Source of the DNA: Orychophragmus violaceus | Taxonomy: Eukaryota > Streptophyta > Magnoliopsida > Brassicales > Brassicaceae | Length of the DNA: 64,000 bases | Direction: 5' to 3' | NCBI GenBank assembly: GCA_030180135.1 | Contig: CM058238.1 | Span: 47,147,765-47,211,764 of the forward strand | Shown: piece after piece, positions 9,617 through 21,070 of the stretch | Numbering within the stretch: the stretch's first letter is position 1 | How the letters are laid out: each line of letters starts with the position of its first letter | The notes under the pieces: model-generated | Told to the model about the DNA's origin: nothing | The model's database searches: none | What the model saw: only the letters and a program-made list of their open reading frames with translations | Program-made: the position numbers and the translations under genes

Positions 9617-11311
9617 TCATTCATTAGAGAATGAGAGTGAATGGGGAGTTGCCTTACCAAGATTGATTGGGGACACAATGTTGTTTGCTGTAGGGCCATC
9701 GTTGTTTCCTGGATTGTCTGCTGGATTGGCGTTGTTGTTTGTTGAAGAGACTATGTTGTTGTTGTGCTGAGAAGTCTCTGAATGTATGCTACGAGCAGAA
9801 GGTGGACTCTGACAAATAATGGGTTGATGCGTTTTGGTACACGCCATTCATCCTTAGAAGCAAAACCATACTTGCTTTTAAACCACCAATGTCGTCATGC
9901 ATACTCGCCAAAGGAAGAGCTGCCAGTCCATCTTTCAACCCAACTATGTCCCCCTGCATACTGATCAGTAGTGACTGGGATTCAGCATGCCTTAGGAGTG
10001 CAGCAACATTGTCTTTGGGTGAAACTTGAAGATATTGGATTGACCCGAGCCCATAAATAAGTCCCTTCTTGTTTTTGGCCATCTGCAAAACAAACATAAA
10101 GAGTATATATGAAATGACTCTAACAAAGCAAATCCTACAAACTCAGAAGGCATCAAACAAAACCAATACCCACCAATCTCAGACTTAGCAGTGATTAATC
10201 TAGACTCAGAAGTTATTAAACTCAGAACCAAACTCAAGACACATATGGAAACCAAAAAAAAGACACATATAGAAATTAAACCAAACAAAAGACACATTTC
10301 AATATCCAACTATACTATCAAAGTCATACTTAGCATAGTCAGAATCAAACCTATTACAACTATTTAGCAGTGATTAAACAAGGGTGTAGCAGTGATCAAA
10401 CAACTATATCAGAACATTACTTATACTTAGCAAACACTTAATATACGCAGTGGAGAAGTCAATATAATTAAGAGAACGAAATGCTTACTTCAAGATAGGC
10501 GGCAGTGATTTCTTGGTTGGATGGAGTCGAGCCGCTAGATCCATCATCACTTTCGGAGGAAATCTGGATTGAGAGATAGCCAGCTCCTCAACTAGCTTCA
10601 CCCGACTCTCAGCTCATTTGTCAATTTCTGTGCCATCCTTCTTTGTGTGAGTCTTAAGTACCACCGCAGTTAGAGGAATATCTTGTCCACCAGCCTCCTC
10701 CCTCTGCACAGAAACATGTTAGTATCATAATAAAAATAGTTATTATTATTTACATTAAGAATGAACTTACCATATTATGGGCCACACGAATGTGTGGTAC
10801 TGCTCCAGAAGTGTGACGATGGGAGCCTAACCCATCTTTATCCGAGGAAGAGTTCTCTGCATTGATCTTGCTCCTCTTTTGGTGGCGCTCCTCCTCCCAG
10901 GTCTCCAGCATTATACCCCAGTCTCCAACCCCAATAAAAGGAGGTTTTTTGCCATTTCGTCGCCTCTTGCTCACAATGTCCCCAAGTGATAGTCTGCTAA
11001 TGGTTTCCCATTTCTCATACACCATATTGTGATGTATAGGATCCCAATAGTACTTTTGTTGCACATGAAAAAACAATACCATCAGTTTATTATAATCAGA
11101 ATACAGACGAGGATAGCATAAAAGATGATACATAAAAATAAACATTACCACTCAGTCTTCTTCTCATCGGGCAGCATACTATAATTCCACCAAGGTCCCT
11201 AGAAATTCGATTGATATGCTGCCACAATGTCTTTTCGCAAGCAATCATCAATGCCAAACCTATGACAAATACAAAAGCAGTATCAAACTCAAAAACAATA
11301 TACAAAACCAA
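9617..11311 (-). pseudogene. CACTA Transposase_24-type protein, C-terminal exons (decayed)
   Basis: Minus-strand pieces resemble the plant En/Spm-associated Transposase_24 (Ptta-type) protein, a TNPA-like DNA-binding accessory. The best piece (11151-10750) has a sequence like YEKWETISRLSLGD, a basic RRRNGKKPP stretch, then a WEEERHQKRSKINAEN and HTSGA block, which fits the conserved N-rich core of this family. A downstream piece encodes THTKKDGT then a TGA at 10616-10614 where an Arg codon is expected. Another (10097-9789) reads KNKKGLIYGLGSIQYL, and the last (9847-9617) is an Asn-rich tail. Several introns are implied. The internal stop and frame breaks mean it is no longer functional. Confidence 0.65.
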
Positions 11312-11579
11312 ACCATACTTGGCATTGATACTCTAAGCAAACTCAGCAGACACGATCAATATCAATATTAAACAAAGTCATACTTAGTCAAATTAGCATT
11401 GATACCATAAGCATTGATATCAGACGTACACATACCAATTGGAATCTTATCAAACTCAGAAAAGAATACAAGTCATATTAAGCCAACTCAGAAAACATTA
11501 AACACATACGATTCTACATATGATTCAAACAAGACAAGTAATATTAAGGCAACTCAGAACACATTAAACACATATGATT

Positions 11580-12390
11580 CAAACAAGACCAAATGCAATA
11601 TATTTTTATCCAACTCAGGAACATTAAGCCATATTACGGTTGTACAAACATTAAACAATAAACATTAAACCAAACACAGACGGTTCTACAAAGATGGAAG
11701 CATAAACGGTTTTACAAGTAAGGATCTAGTCATATTAAGCCAACTCAGAAACATTAAACAATACAAGACTTAGCATATATATCAAGCTAACTCAGAAAAC
11801 AATACAAGTTAGCATTGATACCATTATCATTCTCGGAAGATATCAAACAAGACCAAATGCAATATATTGGTATCCAACTCCGGAACATTAAGCCATATTA
11901 CGGTTGTACAAACATTAAACATTAAACCAAACACAGACGGTTCTACAGATATGGAAGCATAAATGGTTTTACAATTAAGGATCTAGTCATATTAAGCAAA
12001 TTCAGAAACATTAAACAATACAAGACTTAGCATAGATATCAAGCTAACTCAGAAAACAATACAAGTTAGCATTGATACCATTATCATTCTCGGAAGATAT
12101 CAAACAAGACCAAATGCAATATATTGTTATCCAACTCAGGAACATTAAGCCATATTGTACAAACATTCAACATTAAACCAAACACAGACGGTTCTACAAA
12201 GATGTAAGCATAAACGGTTGTACAAGTAAGGATCTAGTCTTATTAAGCCAACTCAGAAACATTAAACAATACAAGACTTAGCATAGATATCAAGCCAACT
12301 CAGAACACAATACACACAAGGTCAATATCACAACAGACAGATACACACAAGCTCAATATCACAACAGACAGATACACATAAGTCATATAC
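11580..12390. repeat. Tandem repeat of about 260 bp inside the CACTA1 gene
   Basis: About three copies of a 257-263 base unit. The landmark TATCCAACTC(A/C)GGAAC recurs at about 11608, 11870 and 12127, each followed by related ACGGTTCTACA and AACAATACAAGACTTAGCAT words. It lies in what should be an intron between the first and second exons of the minus-strand transposase gene, next to the Gypsy1 insertion site. Confidence 0.75.
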
Positions 12391-12398
12391 TACAAGCT

Positions 12399-13613
12399 TG
12401 ATAGGGGTCTAGTTTTATCCTATTCTACTGCAAGTGCACAGTCAAGTGATTGTAGTATATAGGGTATCGAATCCACAGAGACTCCGGTTTCGATAGATTA
12501 AGAACAAAAGAGATTTAAACTAAGAAGAAAGCAATGTGAAGTAACTAAATAGCAATGCGAGAAAGTAAACTAGTAGCAAGATTATCGGTTGTGAAAGCAG
12601 TTAATTAAGGGCGCTAAGTCTAGGGCGTTCTCAGGAAATCAGACAAGCAGACAAATCATTCAGTCAGGATCTAATTAAGCACATTTCTAGAACTCAAATC
12701 ACGGATATAGAATTAACCAACTGTCGTTGCGAGAATTCTCTAAGTCTAAGTGCAGCAATCCAAATTCATTTGCAATTACTAACAGATTAAACCGACATTA
12801 ATTTCAAATTCGATATTTTCACAATTAAACTAAACCAAATTCCTTTGCGAGAAGTTTAATTGCTTAACCTAAATAGTTCAGATTCTAAACCACACTTTCG
12901 TGTCGTATTTAGCAACCTAAGATCTAGATTCTAATTGATCAGGTTAGAACTAGCATTAAGCACAATTTAGATCGAAGAACATTCTACTCATGTGAATCCT
13001 TAACTGAATTAAACAAGTCTAGCAAGTCATGAAATCCTTAATGAGAAACCCTAAACCTAACTATGAATCTACTCAGACATAGATAATGAAAACATAATCA
13101 ATGAATAATTAGATATCATAAAAGAGATTAAATAAGTAAAGGGGTTCGAAATCTTCTCCAAAATAAAGATTAAGTACAAGATCAGATCAGCCCCAATAGC
13201 TCTCAAAAACTCTCTACTCTTAATTATGAATGAATGTGTAAGTGTATCTAAAATCTGATCTAAAAACCTAATTAAATAGCTAAAACACGTTTTGGGCTTC
13301 TATGTAAATATCTGGAACTTCTGGGCACTTCTGCAATATTGGCATTCTTCATTAAACCGCCGAGTCTGGCCCATTCGCGCCTTGCATCGACCGATGAAGG
13401 TGTGCAACGATCGACGCAGTCATCAAATCTGGACAGTGAGTTCTTCTTCTTGGACCAAATCTCCAAATCACTCCAATAAGCTCCATAATCACCACATTAG
13501 ATCCAAACGTGTGTGTACCTAATAAAACCTGCAAAAGACTCTAAAGGAACACCAAAAGACACTAAAACACACTTGTATCATGGTCTAAAACCGGTAAAAA
13601 CCATGATATATCA
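12399..13613 (-). repeat. 3' LTR of Gypsy1
   Basis: 1215 bases from TGATAGGGG to ATATATCA. It matches 21071-22887 after removing the MITE in that copy. It contains a CATCGACCGATG / CAACGATCGACG pair at about 13387-13420, an example of the recurrent GATC-centred motif. Confidence 0.95.
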
Positions 13614-14956
13614 ACTCCCCCACACTTAGCCTTTGCTTGCCCTCAAGCAAAAAGAGAACTAAAACATGGTGAAGAGGTTTGAAAACCCTTCAGAAACTCA
13701 TTTCATCCTAGAAGCAACAACACTCAGATTCCACTTAGTAAACCACTGAAAGAATCAATCATAGGATATCAAGACCAACATATACTTCCCCCACACTTAG
13801 CAACTGTCCTAAGTAAACTCCACAATCACATTCACGCATTCAAATTCTCCCTACTGACTTTTGCAAGTATTTAAGTGCGGTCTCACCTAAGGAGTATCGA
13901 TCAAAGGCACATGGACTCTTACCTTATCAACTCTAGACCACCATACTATCTTTCTCTAGTCCCTTTCTTCTCTTTTCCCTTCCTTAGCGTTCTGATTTTT
14001 CCCCATTGGGTATCATTTTATTTTTTTTATCAGTGCTCTTCCCGTTAAGGGGTGTACTTTGGACACATTCCATGGATGCACAAGATATGATAGTTGTAGC
14101 TACGAATCCCATGACCACTTCGGAGTTACTAACTCATCCTCAGTTTATTATCTTTTTTTTTATGGAAGGGGAGAAGGGAACTAAATAGGACATGTTTACA
14201 GGCTGTGTCAGAACTAACAAGGGAATCCGACACAAAGTATACCAAGCTCTTAGGTGAGAAAATTAAGTCAGTATTAAATTTGAAGTCAGTAAAAGGATCC
14301 TCTGATACCTGAAGTGATGTGGGTGTCCTTAGTAGGTTGATCTGAGATGGGGTTTTCTAATAGTCATAGATAGATCCTGCAACTTCATCCCAATGGTTAC
14401 TTAAGTTCCTGCAAGTGCTGTTAATCTTCTCAAAAAATCATTGTTTCCTACTTAAACTGGTTTTGACTCAACAAAACAAAATTTTTTGAAAAACAGGACT
14501 CACTCTAAGAAAACAGAAAGATAGATGTCAGTAGCATCTCCCCCACACTTAAGACACACTGTCCCCAGTAGTGTCAAGCGAAGGATTGGTAAAAAGAAAG
14601 AAAAATATGTTAATGGACGTGTTGAGTTCTGTCTGATTTTACCTCTGTTGCACAGGCATCGATCGTTGCACTAGGTGCATCGACCGTTTCTAGGCGATTT
14701 TCGTGTATGGTCGATCGTTGTTCAGGACTGCAACGATCGCTGCAAAGCGATTTCGATCGTGTTGTGACGATCGACACAATGTGTGTCAATCGACGCACTG
14801 CGATTTTGGCCGAGACCTACAGACAAAACTCACCAAAAACAGAAGCAAAACGTAAAATCCTACAAATACATTAAAATTAAAATGCAAAATCGAAAACAGT
14901 GGGTTGCCTCCCACTCAGCGCTCTTTTAGCGTCAATAGCTTGACGTTTCAGCTGAT
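13614..14956 (-). other. Gypsy1 3' region with three polypurine-tract-like motifs
   Basis: 1.3 kb without an env-like gene. On the minus strand GTGTGGGGGAGT abuts the LTR (complement at 13614-13625) and is the true polypurine tract. Two further copies, AGTGTGGGGGAA (complement near 13786-13798) and AGTGTGGGGGAG (complement near 14538-14550), lie upstream. A cluster of CATCGATCGTTGCA-type palindromes sits at 14653-14795. The same layout occurs in Gypsy3 and Gypsy4. Confidence 0.8.
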
Positions 14957-16270
14957 CTAGGTAGAGGGTGCATCATCCAGAGGCAGAATCTGACCTTCTG
15001 GAATCTCGGCCTTAGCCCAATAATGTTTCACCCTCTGTCCATTCACAGTGAATTCATTACATTCCTTGGTGGTTAGAACGACAGCTCCATATGGACGCAC
15101 CTCTTTGATCGTGAAAGGACCGGACCACCTTGATTTCAGCTTACCTGGAAACAAATGCAAACGAGAATTATACAAAAGTACCTGATCATTAGGCCCAAAC
15201 TGTCTAGAAACAATCTTCTTGTCATGATAAGCCTTAGTCCTCTCCTTGTACAGCTTTGAGTTCTCATAGGCAAAATGTCTAATCTCATCCAACTCATTAA
15301 GCTGGACCAATCTCCTTTCTGCAGCAGATTTAAGATCAAAGTTCATATGTTTTACAGCCCATGCTGCTTTGTGCTCAAGCTCTACTGGCAGATGACACGC
15401 TTTTCCATACAGCAGATGAAATGGAGTGGTCCCAAGTGGTGTCTTGAATGCTGTCCTGTAAGCCCATAATGCATCATCCAGCTTTGCTGCCCAATCTTTC
15501 CTTGTCTTTCCAACTGTCTTCTCAAGGATCTCCTTAATCTGCATGTTAGAAACCTCGACTTGTCCACTAGTCTGAGGGTGATAAGGAGTAGCGACTCGGT
15601 GATGAACTCCATGCTTCTTCAGTAGCTTCTCGAAGACCTTACTGATAAAATGAGATCCTCCATCACTAATCACTATCCGAGGTACTCCAAATCTGGGGAA
15701 TATGATGGTCTTAAACAGCTTAATGACCACCGAAGAATCATTGGTTGGACTAGCTATTGCTTCTACCCACTTAGACACATAGTCCACAGCAACCAAGATG
15801 AACTTATTCCCATAGGATGAGGGAAAAGGACCCATGAAATCTATGCCCCAGCAATCGAAAACCTCAACTTCCAGAATGAAGTTCTGAGGCATCTCATGCT
15901 TCTTGCTGATCTTTCCTCTCCTCTGACAGGCATCACATTGAGAGATGAAAGAATGAGTGTCTCTAAACATTGTAGGCCACCAGAAACCTGCTTGCAAAAC
16001 TTTAGACACAGTCTTGAATGTAGCAAAATGTCCAGCATAATCTGATCCATGACAGTGGAATAGGATGTCTGGAACCTCTGTTTCAGCAACGCATCTCCTA
16101 TAAAGACCATCTGAACAGTGCTTATAGAGATAAGGCTCATCCCAGTAGTATCGTTTAAGCTCCCTGAAGAACTTCTTCTTTGCATAACCCTTAAAATCAT
16201 CTGGTTCAGTCTCAGCAGCAAGGTAATTAGCTATATCTGCATACCAGGGTCGATCAGTGGTTGCTACAGC
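14957..16270 (-). pseudogene. Gypsy1 integrase
   Basis: Integrates the cDNA copy into host chromatin. The minus-strand frame is open from about 16270 to the stop at 14957. The zinc-binding HHCC domain is visible as a HCHGSDYAGH histidine part followed by CDACQRRGK. The catalytic core follows with D (WGIDFMGPF), D (VISDGGSHF) and E (GQVEVSN). The C-terminal part (PGKLKSRWSGPF) resembles the usual Gypsy GPY/F-type module. Length and motifs look complete, but the frame is cut off from RNase H by a frame change near 16.3 kb, so it cannot be made as one polyprotein. Confidence 0.85.
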
Positions 16271-16312
16271 AGCAATTTCGAAGTCATAGTTCCCAATTCG
16301 GATCCTTAAAGA

Positions 16313-17374
16313 TTATGGGCTCGTATCAGGTCTGCATCGACCATTGCATATGCATGTGTAGATCGTTGCTTCCCCGATACTTGCATCGACCGTTGCCAAT
16401 GTGGCATCGATCGAGACTGAGTGATTATCCCGACAGTTCTGCAACTCTCTGCCCAAATCTGTCTGAAACACTGTACCGACCATATTGACGTTTTCCTCAG
16501 GCAAATAATCATTGACGGGCACGTCTTCCTCAACCAGCATCCTCGAAAGGTGATCAGCAACTCCATTCTCAACCCCCTTCTTGTCTCTCACTTCAATGTC
16601 AAACTCCTGAAGCAACAGAATCCATCTCAACAATCTTGGCTTAGCATCCTTCTTCTGCATCAGATACTTCAGGGCTGAATGATCAGTATGCACAACTACC
16701 TTGGAGCCAACAAGATAGGGGCGGAATTTCTCAAATGCAAAGACAACAGCCAACAGCTCCTTCTCTGTTGTGGCATAGTTTCTCTGCGCATCATCTAGTG
16801 TCCTACTAGCATAATAGATAGCATGAAGCTTCCTATCCTTCTTCTGCCCCAGAACAGCTCCTACAGCATAGTTACTTGCATCACACATAACCTCAAAAGG
16901 TAGAACCCAATCTGGTGGCTGAACTATCGGAGCACTCACTAATGCATGCTTCATTTGTTCAAATGCAGTTTGACAATCTGTATTGAACTCAAACTTGGTA
17001 TCCTTACACAGCAAAGCAGTTAATGGTCTAGCAATCTTACTAAAGTCCTTGATGAACCGTCTATAGAAACCAGCATGTCCAAGAAAGCTTCTTATAGACT
17101 TAACAGAATCAGGCGCCTGAAGGTTGGTCATTACCTCAATCTTGGCGCGGTCTACTTCAATCCCTGCTTCAGACACTTTATGTCCAAGTACAATGCCATC
17201 TCTGACCATGAAATGGCACTTTTCCCAGTTAAGGACCAAATGCTTTTCCTCACATCTAGTTAACACTTTGCACAGATTATCTAAGCACTCATTATAGGAG
17301 GATCCATAAACTGAAAAATCATCCATAAATACCTCCATAAAGTCCTCAATCATGTCAGTGAAGATGGACATCAT
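16313..17374 (-). pseudogene. Gypsy1 reverse transcriptase (C-terminal part) and RNase H
   Basis: The frame opens just after the nonsense codon at 17383-17381. It contains the polymerase active site FMDDFSVYG, the thumb, and a complete RNase H with D (CDASNYAVGAVL), E (TTEKELLAV), D (HTDHSALKYL) and D (VADHLSRM). After RNase H a linker holds two in-frame copies of a SIDA/TVDAS-type peptide encoded by the GATC-centred DNA motif (complement at about 16327-16420). The piece ends at a stop at 16313, before integrase. Confidence 0.85.
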
Positions 17375-17380
17375 GCATCT

Positions 17381-18598
17381 CTAGAAGGTGGCTGGCGCAT
17401 TACAGAGTCCAAAGGGCATCCTACGGTAGGCAAACGTGCCATATGGACAAGTGAAGGTGGTCTTTCCCTGATCCTCTGGGTGGATAGGAATCTGAAAGAA
17501 ACCTGAGTATCCATCGAGGAAGCAATAGTAAGGGTGATTTGCTAACCTCTCCAGCATCTGATCAATGAAGGGCAAAGGGAAATGATCCTTCCTTGTTGCA
17601 GCATTGAGTTTCCTATAATCTATGCACATCATGTGTCCCGTCACAGTCCTAGTAGGGATCAGCTCATTCTTCTCATTCTTCACTACTGTAACTCCGCCTT
17701 TCTTAGGCACTACATGGACTGGACTCACCCAATCACTGTCTGAAATAGGATAGATGATCCCAGCATCCAGGAGTTTCATAATCTCCTTCTTAACTACTTC
17801 CTGTAGATTGGGATTAAGCCTTCTCTGATGCTCAACAGATGTCTTAGACTCGTCCTCAAGATGTATCCGATACATGCACAGCTCCGGAGAGATACCTGAA
17901 ATGTCATCAAGAGAATAGCCAAGAGCTTTGCGATGCTTGCGCAGCTTGCTTAGCAGTAAAGTGAGTTCTGCGTTGTTCAAACTAGCATTGACAATTACTT
18001 GATATGTCGAATTAGGTCCAAGAAATGCGTACCTTAGCCCGGATGGAAGCTGTTTCAGCTCGATTTTCGGAGCTTTTTCCTCGGCCCAGTCGCTGTCGAC
18101 TTGCAACGACCGATGCACAGGCTGTGTCGATCGATGCAACGTTGCGGCAGACACTTCTAACTTCATCACTTTCTCAGCAGAATCCATCAGTTTTGCATAG
18201 CAGATTGCAGGCTCGTCTTGCAGGTATTCCAGCTCCATTATAGAGCTCAGTAAAGCTCTTTCTAGTGGATCTTCAGTATGTGACTTGTGATAGTACTCTA
18301 CAGCCAATTCACCTAATGTGTCCACATAGAAGGTCTGTCCGTCGGTGGTTGGTCTCTTCACCAGTTTATCCATATCAAAACTCATCTTCAGATTACCCAC
18401 ATTCAGAATTATTCTACCTCCATGGCAGTCAATCATCGCACCAGCAGTAGCTAAGAAAGGCTTGCCCAATATCAGTGGATCCTTTGGTTCCTCTCCATAC
18501 TGCAGAACCACAAAATCAGTAGGTATCACACATTGGCCAATCATTATAGGTACATCCTCCAATAATCCTTCGGGAATTCTTATTGTTCTATCTGCCAA
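17381..18598 (-). pseudogene. Gypsy1 protease C-terminal part and reverse transcriptase N-terminal part
   Basis: The first 100 codons match the Athila protease tail (RIPEGLLEDVPI, then LGKPFLATAGA). The N-terminal half of reverse transcriptase follows, with CIDYRKLNAAT, FLDGYSGF and MPFGLCNAPATF. A TAG at 17383-17381 interrupts the motif directly after PATF. In Gypsy elements a Gln normally follows, so a single C-to-T change explains it. A SIDATL-type peptide between protease and polymerase comes from a GATC-motif cluster at about 18095-18145. Confidence 0.85.
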
Positions 18599-19903
18599 AA
18601 CCAGTGATATCCTAGTGGGTATAAAATAAGTAATTCCGAGCCTTTAGCAACTGAGAAAGGCATAAGATTCACACTGGAACCAAGATCACATAGGGACCTT
18701 TCGAATCTTTCCCTGTAGATAGCACAATCCAACACAAAGCTTCCTGGATCTTTCAACTTCTCAGGAATTCTGCCCTGAATCACTGCACTACACACCTCGT
18801 TGATCATCATTACACTCTCCTCATCAGACCACTTTCCAGCAATTAAATCCTTAAGACATCTTCTCATCACAGGAGAAGTCTCCATAGAGTCAATCAAAGG
18901 CACTTCAACTTTCACCTTTTTAATGAACTCCTTGCATTTAGCATACTGTGTATCGTTCTTAGCTTTCCTGGAATTTTTGGGAAAAAGGCACTTTAGGTTT
19001 GTAAACTCTTTCACTCGACTGTTTTGGTTTCTCTGGTCTTGAACTCTCTGCAGTCGCCTTGCGTCGATCGTCACTGACGTTGTGTCGATCGTTGCTGGGT
19101 GACTTTGTTACGAGAGGTTCTACATTTTTGCTTTGTGTCGACCGTTGCTGGCTGGCGTCGATCGATGCATTGCGAATATCACGGATCCCATTTTCCAATT
19201 CTTCAATTTCCACGAGTTCTTCAACACTCAACTGCTTTTTCTGGCCAGGAGACAGCTCCTTACCACTTCTCAATGTCACTGCATTGCATTGATACTTGGG
19301 ATTAGCATCAGTTCGCCCTGGGAGATATCCATCTTCCCTCTGAGCATATCCAGTAGTTCTTGCAACTTTAGCGTCAAGCTCCTTCATATGTGTGCTCAGG
19401 TATTCGAACTTCCCGTTCAAATCATCATAGACAGTACCTATCTTCTTATCGAGGTCTGCAGCATTCTTAGTCTGACCTTTCAGCAGCTGTTCCATCATTG
19501 CCACCAACTTACTCTCATGAGCAGTGGCTACAAGAGGCGCTTGGTAAGAAGATGATCCATAGGTTCTCTGATTACCTTGTCCAAAAGGTTTCTGAAAACC
19601 ACTAGTTTGTCCAAAGCCAGAGGAGTTCTGATTGAAAGCACTCTTCTGTCCTCCATTGAAGAACTTGTTTCCCTGCTGATTACCAAATCTATTACCTTGG
19701 AATCCAGATCCTCCTATGTAATTCACATCTTCTTCCTGAGTGTCCTCCTCAGTCTGAATTACCTTAACATCCTGGGCAAAGTGGACGGCTTTCTTACCAG
19801 CTAGGAGATTACAAACTGTGTCCAGCTTAGATCTAATATCAGCAATCTCCAAATTCTCTTCCTTTCCACCAGATCTCTTTCTCCTCTCATCAGTAGCTTG
19901 CAA
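18580..19903 (-). pseudogene. Gypsy1 gag C-terminal part and protease core, frameshifted
   Basis: Two overlapping frames. The first (19903-18959) is a Gln/Asn/Gly-rich gag tail without a clear CCHC knuckle, ending in a basic KPKVPFSQKF stretch. It includes SIDASQQRSTQ, again from the GATC-motif DNA (about 19060-19180). The second (19074-18580) carries the Athila-type protease core with LCDLGSSVNLMP. Frame changes near 18965 and near 18640 separate the pieces from each other and from the downstream polymerase frame. Confidence 0.8.
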
Positions 19904-20793
19904 CTGTTGCTGCTTGCTAAGTTCTCAATCAACTGTTTAGCTTGTGCAGGAGTCCTGGTGTTAAAGTTTGCATTGCTGGAGTTATCCAGCGCAGACTTAT
20001 ATGGAAGGTATATGCCTCTGAAGAAGATACCTAGCAATGTGACCTCAGTGAATCCATGGTGTGGGCAGTCATGCTGGTACTTCTTTAATCTCATCCAGGC
20101 AGCTTTTAAAGGCTCCACAGGGCCTTGGGAGAATGTCAGAATGTCCTCTCTGGACTGATCTGAGCGCGCATCATCATAGAAGTGTCTCAGAAATTCACTC
20201 TTCAGGGCATCCCAAGTAGTAAACTGCCCAGGTGGCAGTTGCTTAATCCATGCAGCAGCGTCTCCAGCGAGACTGTGCGGAAAGAGCTTGAGAAACAGAT
20301 AATCCTGGCAAACTCCATCATACTTCATGCCAGTGATTATATCCTCAAACTGATCAATGTGATCCATAGGCTGCTCCGATGGGTAACCATGGAAAGTATT
20401 CTGTCTCATCAGCGAGTAGTAGATGGTTTTGATCTCAAAATCATTCCTCTCAAAACCAGGAATTACTAGAGCTGACCGGTTTGCATGAAACTCATCCGGT
20501 CTGTTGTAGTCAGCTAAAGTCCTCTCATGGACAACCATCTGTCTACCTTGGTTCTTTCCTTGGCCTTGCGCCTGCGGCTGTGGTTCAGGTTCCTCAACCT
20601 CAGGGATCACACGTCCCTCAGCGTCAATCCTCTGCCCAACAGCATTGTGAGGATTATTATCTCGGTCCCTCAGGATACCGTTAGCATCTTGTATCAGGAT
20701 CAAACGCTCACGTACCATCCTTGCTCTTCTTTCTCTTCTGTTAGTCCTCTCTAGTCTTCCAAGTTCTTCGAGTCCGAGATTAACGAGGTTCAA
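19801..20793 (-). pseudogene. Gypsy1 gag capsid region
   Basis: Retrotransposon gag domain, recognisable by PMDHIDQFEDI, LKLFPHSLAGDAAAWI, FTTWDALKSEFLRHF and the LKKYQHDCPHHGF block typical of Athila/Tat gags. The frame has no ATG near its beginning: the apparent start at 20793 is a TTG two codons after a TAG, so the true start codon seems lost. Near 19.9 kb the frame runs out of register with the gag tail. Confidence 0.85.
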
Positions 20794-21047
20794 GTTCTAA
20801 TTACTTCTAGTTTCACGCGTCTGCATAAACTGTTTGTAATCGTCAAGCAACGATCGATGCTGTCAGTGCAACGATCGATTCAATCTCAGAATCGCCTAGT
20901 GACGATCGACACAAAAGTGCAACGATCGACGCTATGCGAAATCGGTACCTGCGAAAGAGAGAAAACAGAGAAAAATTAGTAACTAAAACAAAAAATAAAA
21001 ATCCTAGTATAAACCCTAAGTTCGATCCTATCGAAGACTCTAAGAGT

Positions 21048-21064
21048 CCCCGGAAACGGCGCCA
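21048..21064 (-). other. Gypsy1 primer binding site (Asp tRNA type)
   Basis: On the minus strand TGGCGCCGTTTCCGGG starts six bases inside the LTR. It matches the complement of the plant tRNA-Asp 3' end (TGGCGCCGTTGCCGGG) except for one base. Athila elements characteristically use tRNA-Asp. Confidence 0.9.
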
Positions 21065-21070
21065 AAAACT

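Noticed and set aside
13292..13522. ORFs in Gypsy LTRs (also 22566-22796, 16118-16488 and similar)
   Set aside because: They arise from LTR sequence or antisense of pol and follow no known protein.
14006..14188. Small plus-strand ORF in the Gypsy1 3' region, with look-alikes in Gypsy3 and Gypsy4
   Set aside because: The DNA block is conserved, but frames are interrupted or on the other strand in the relatives; not supported as coding.
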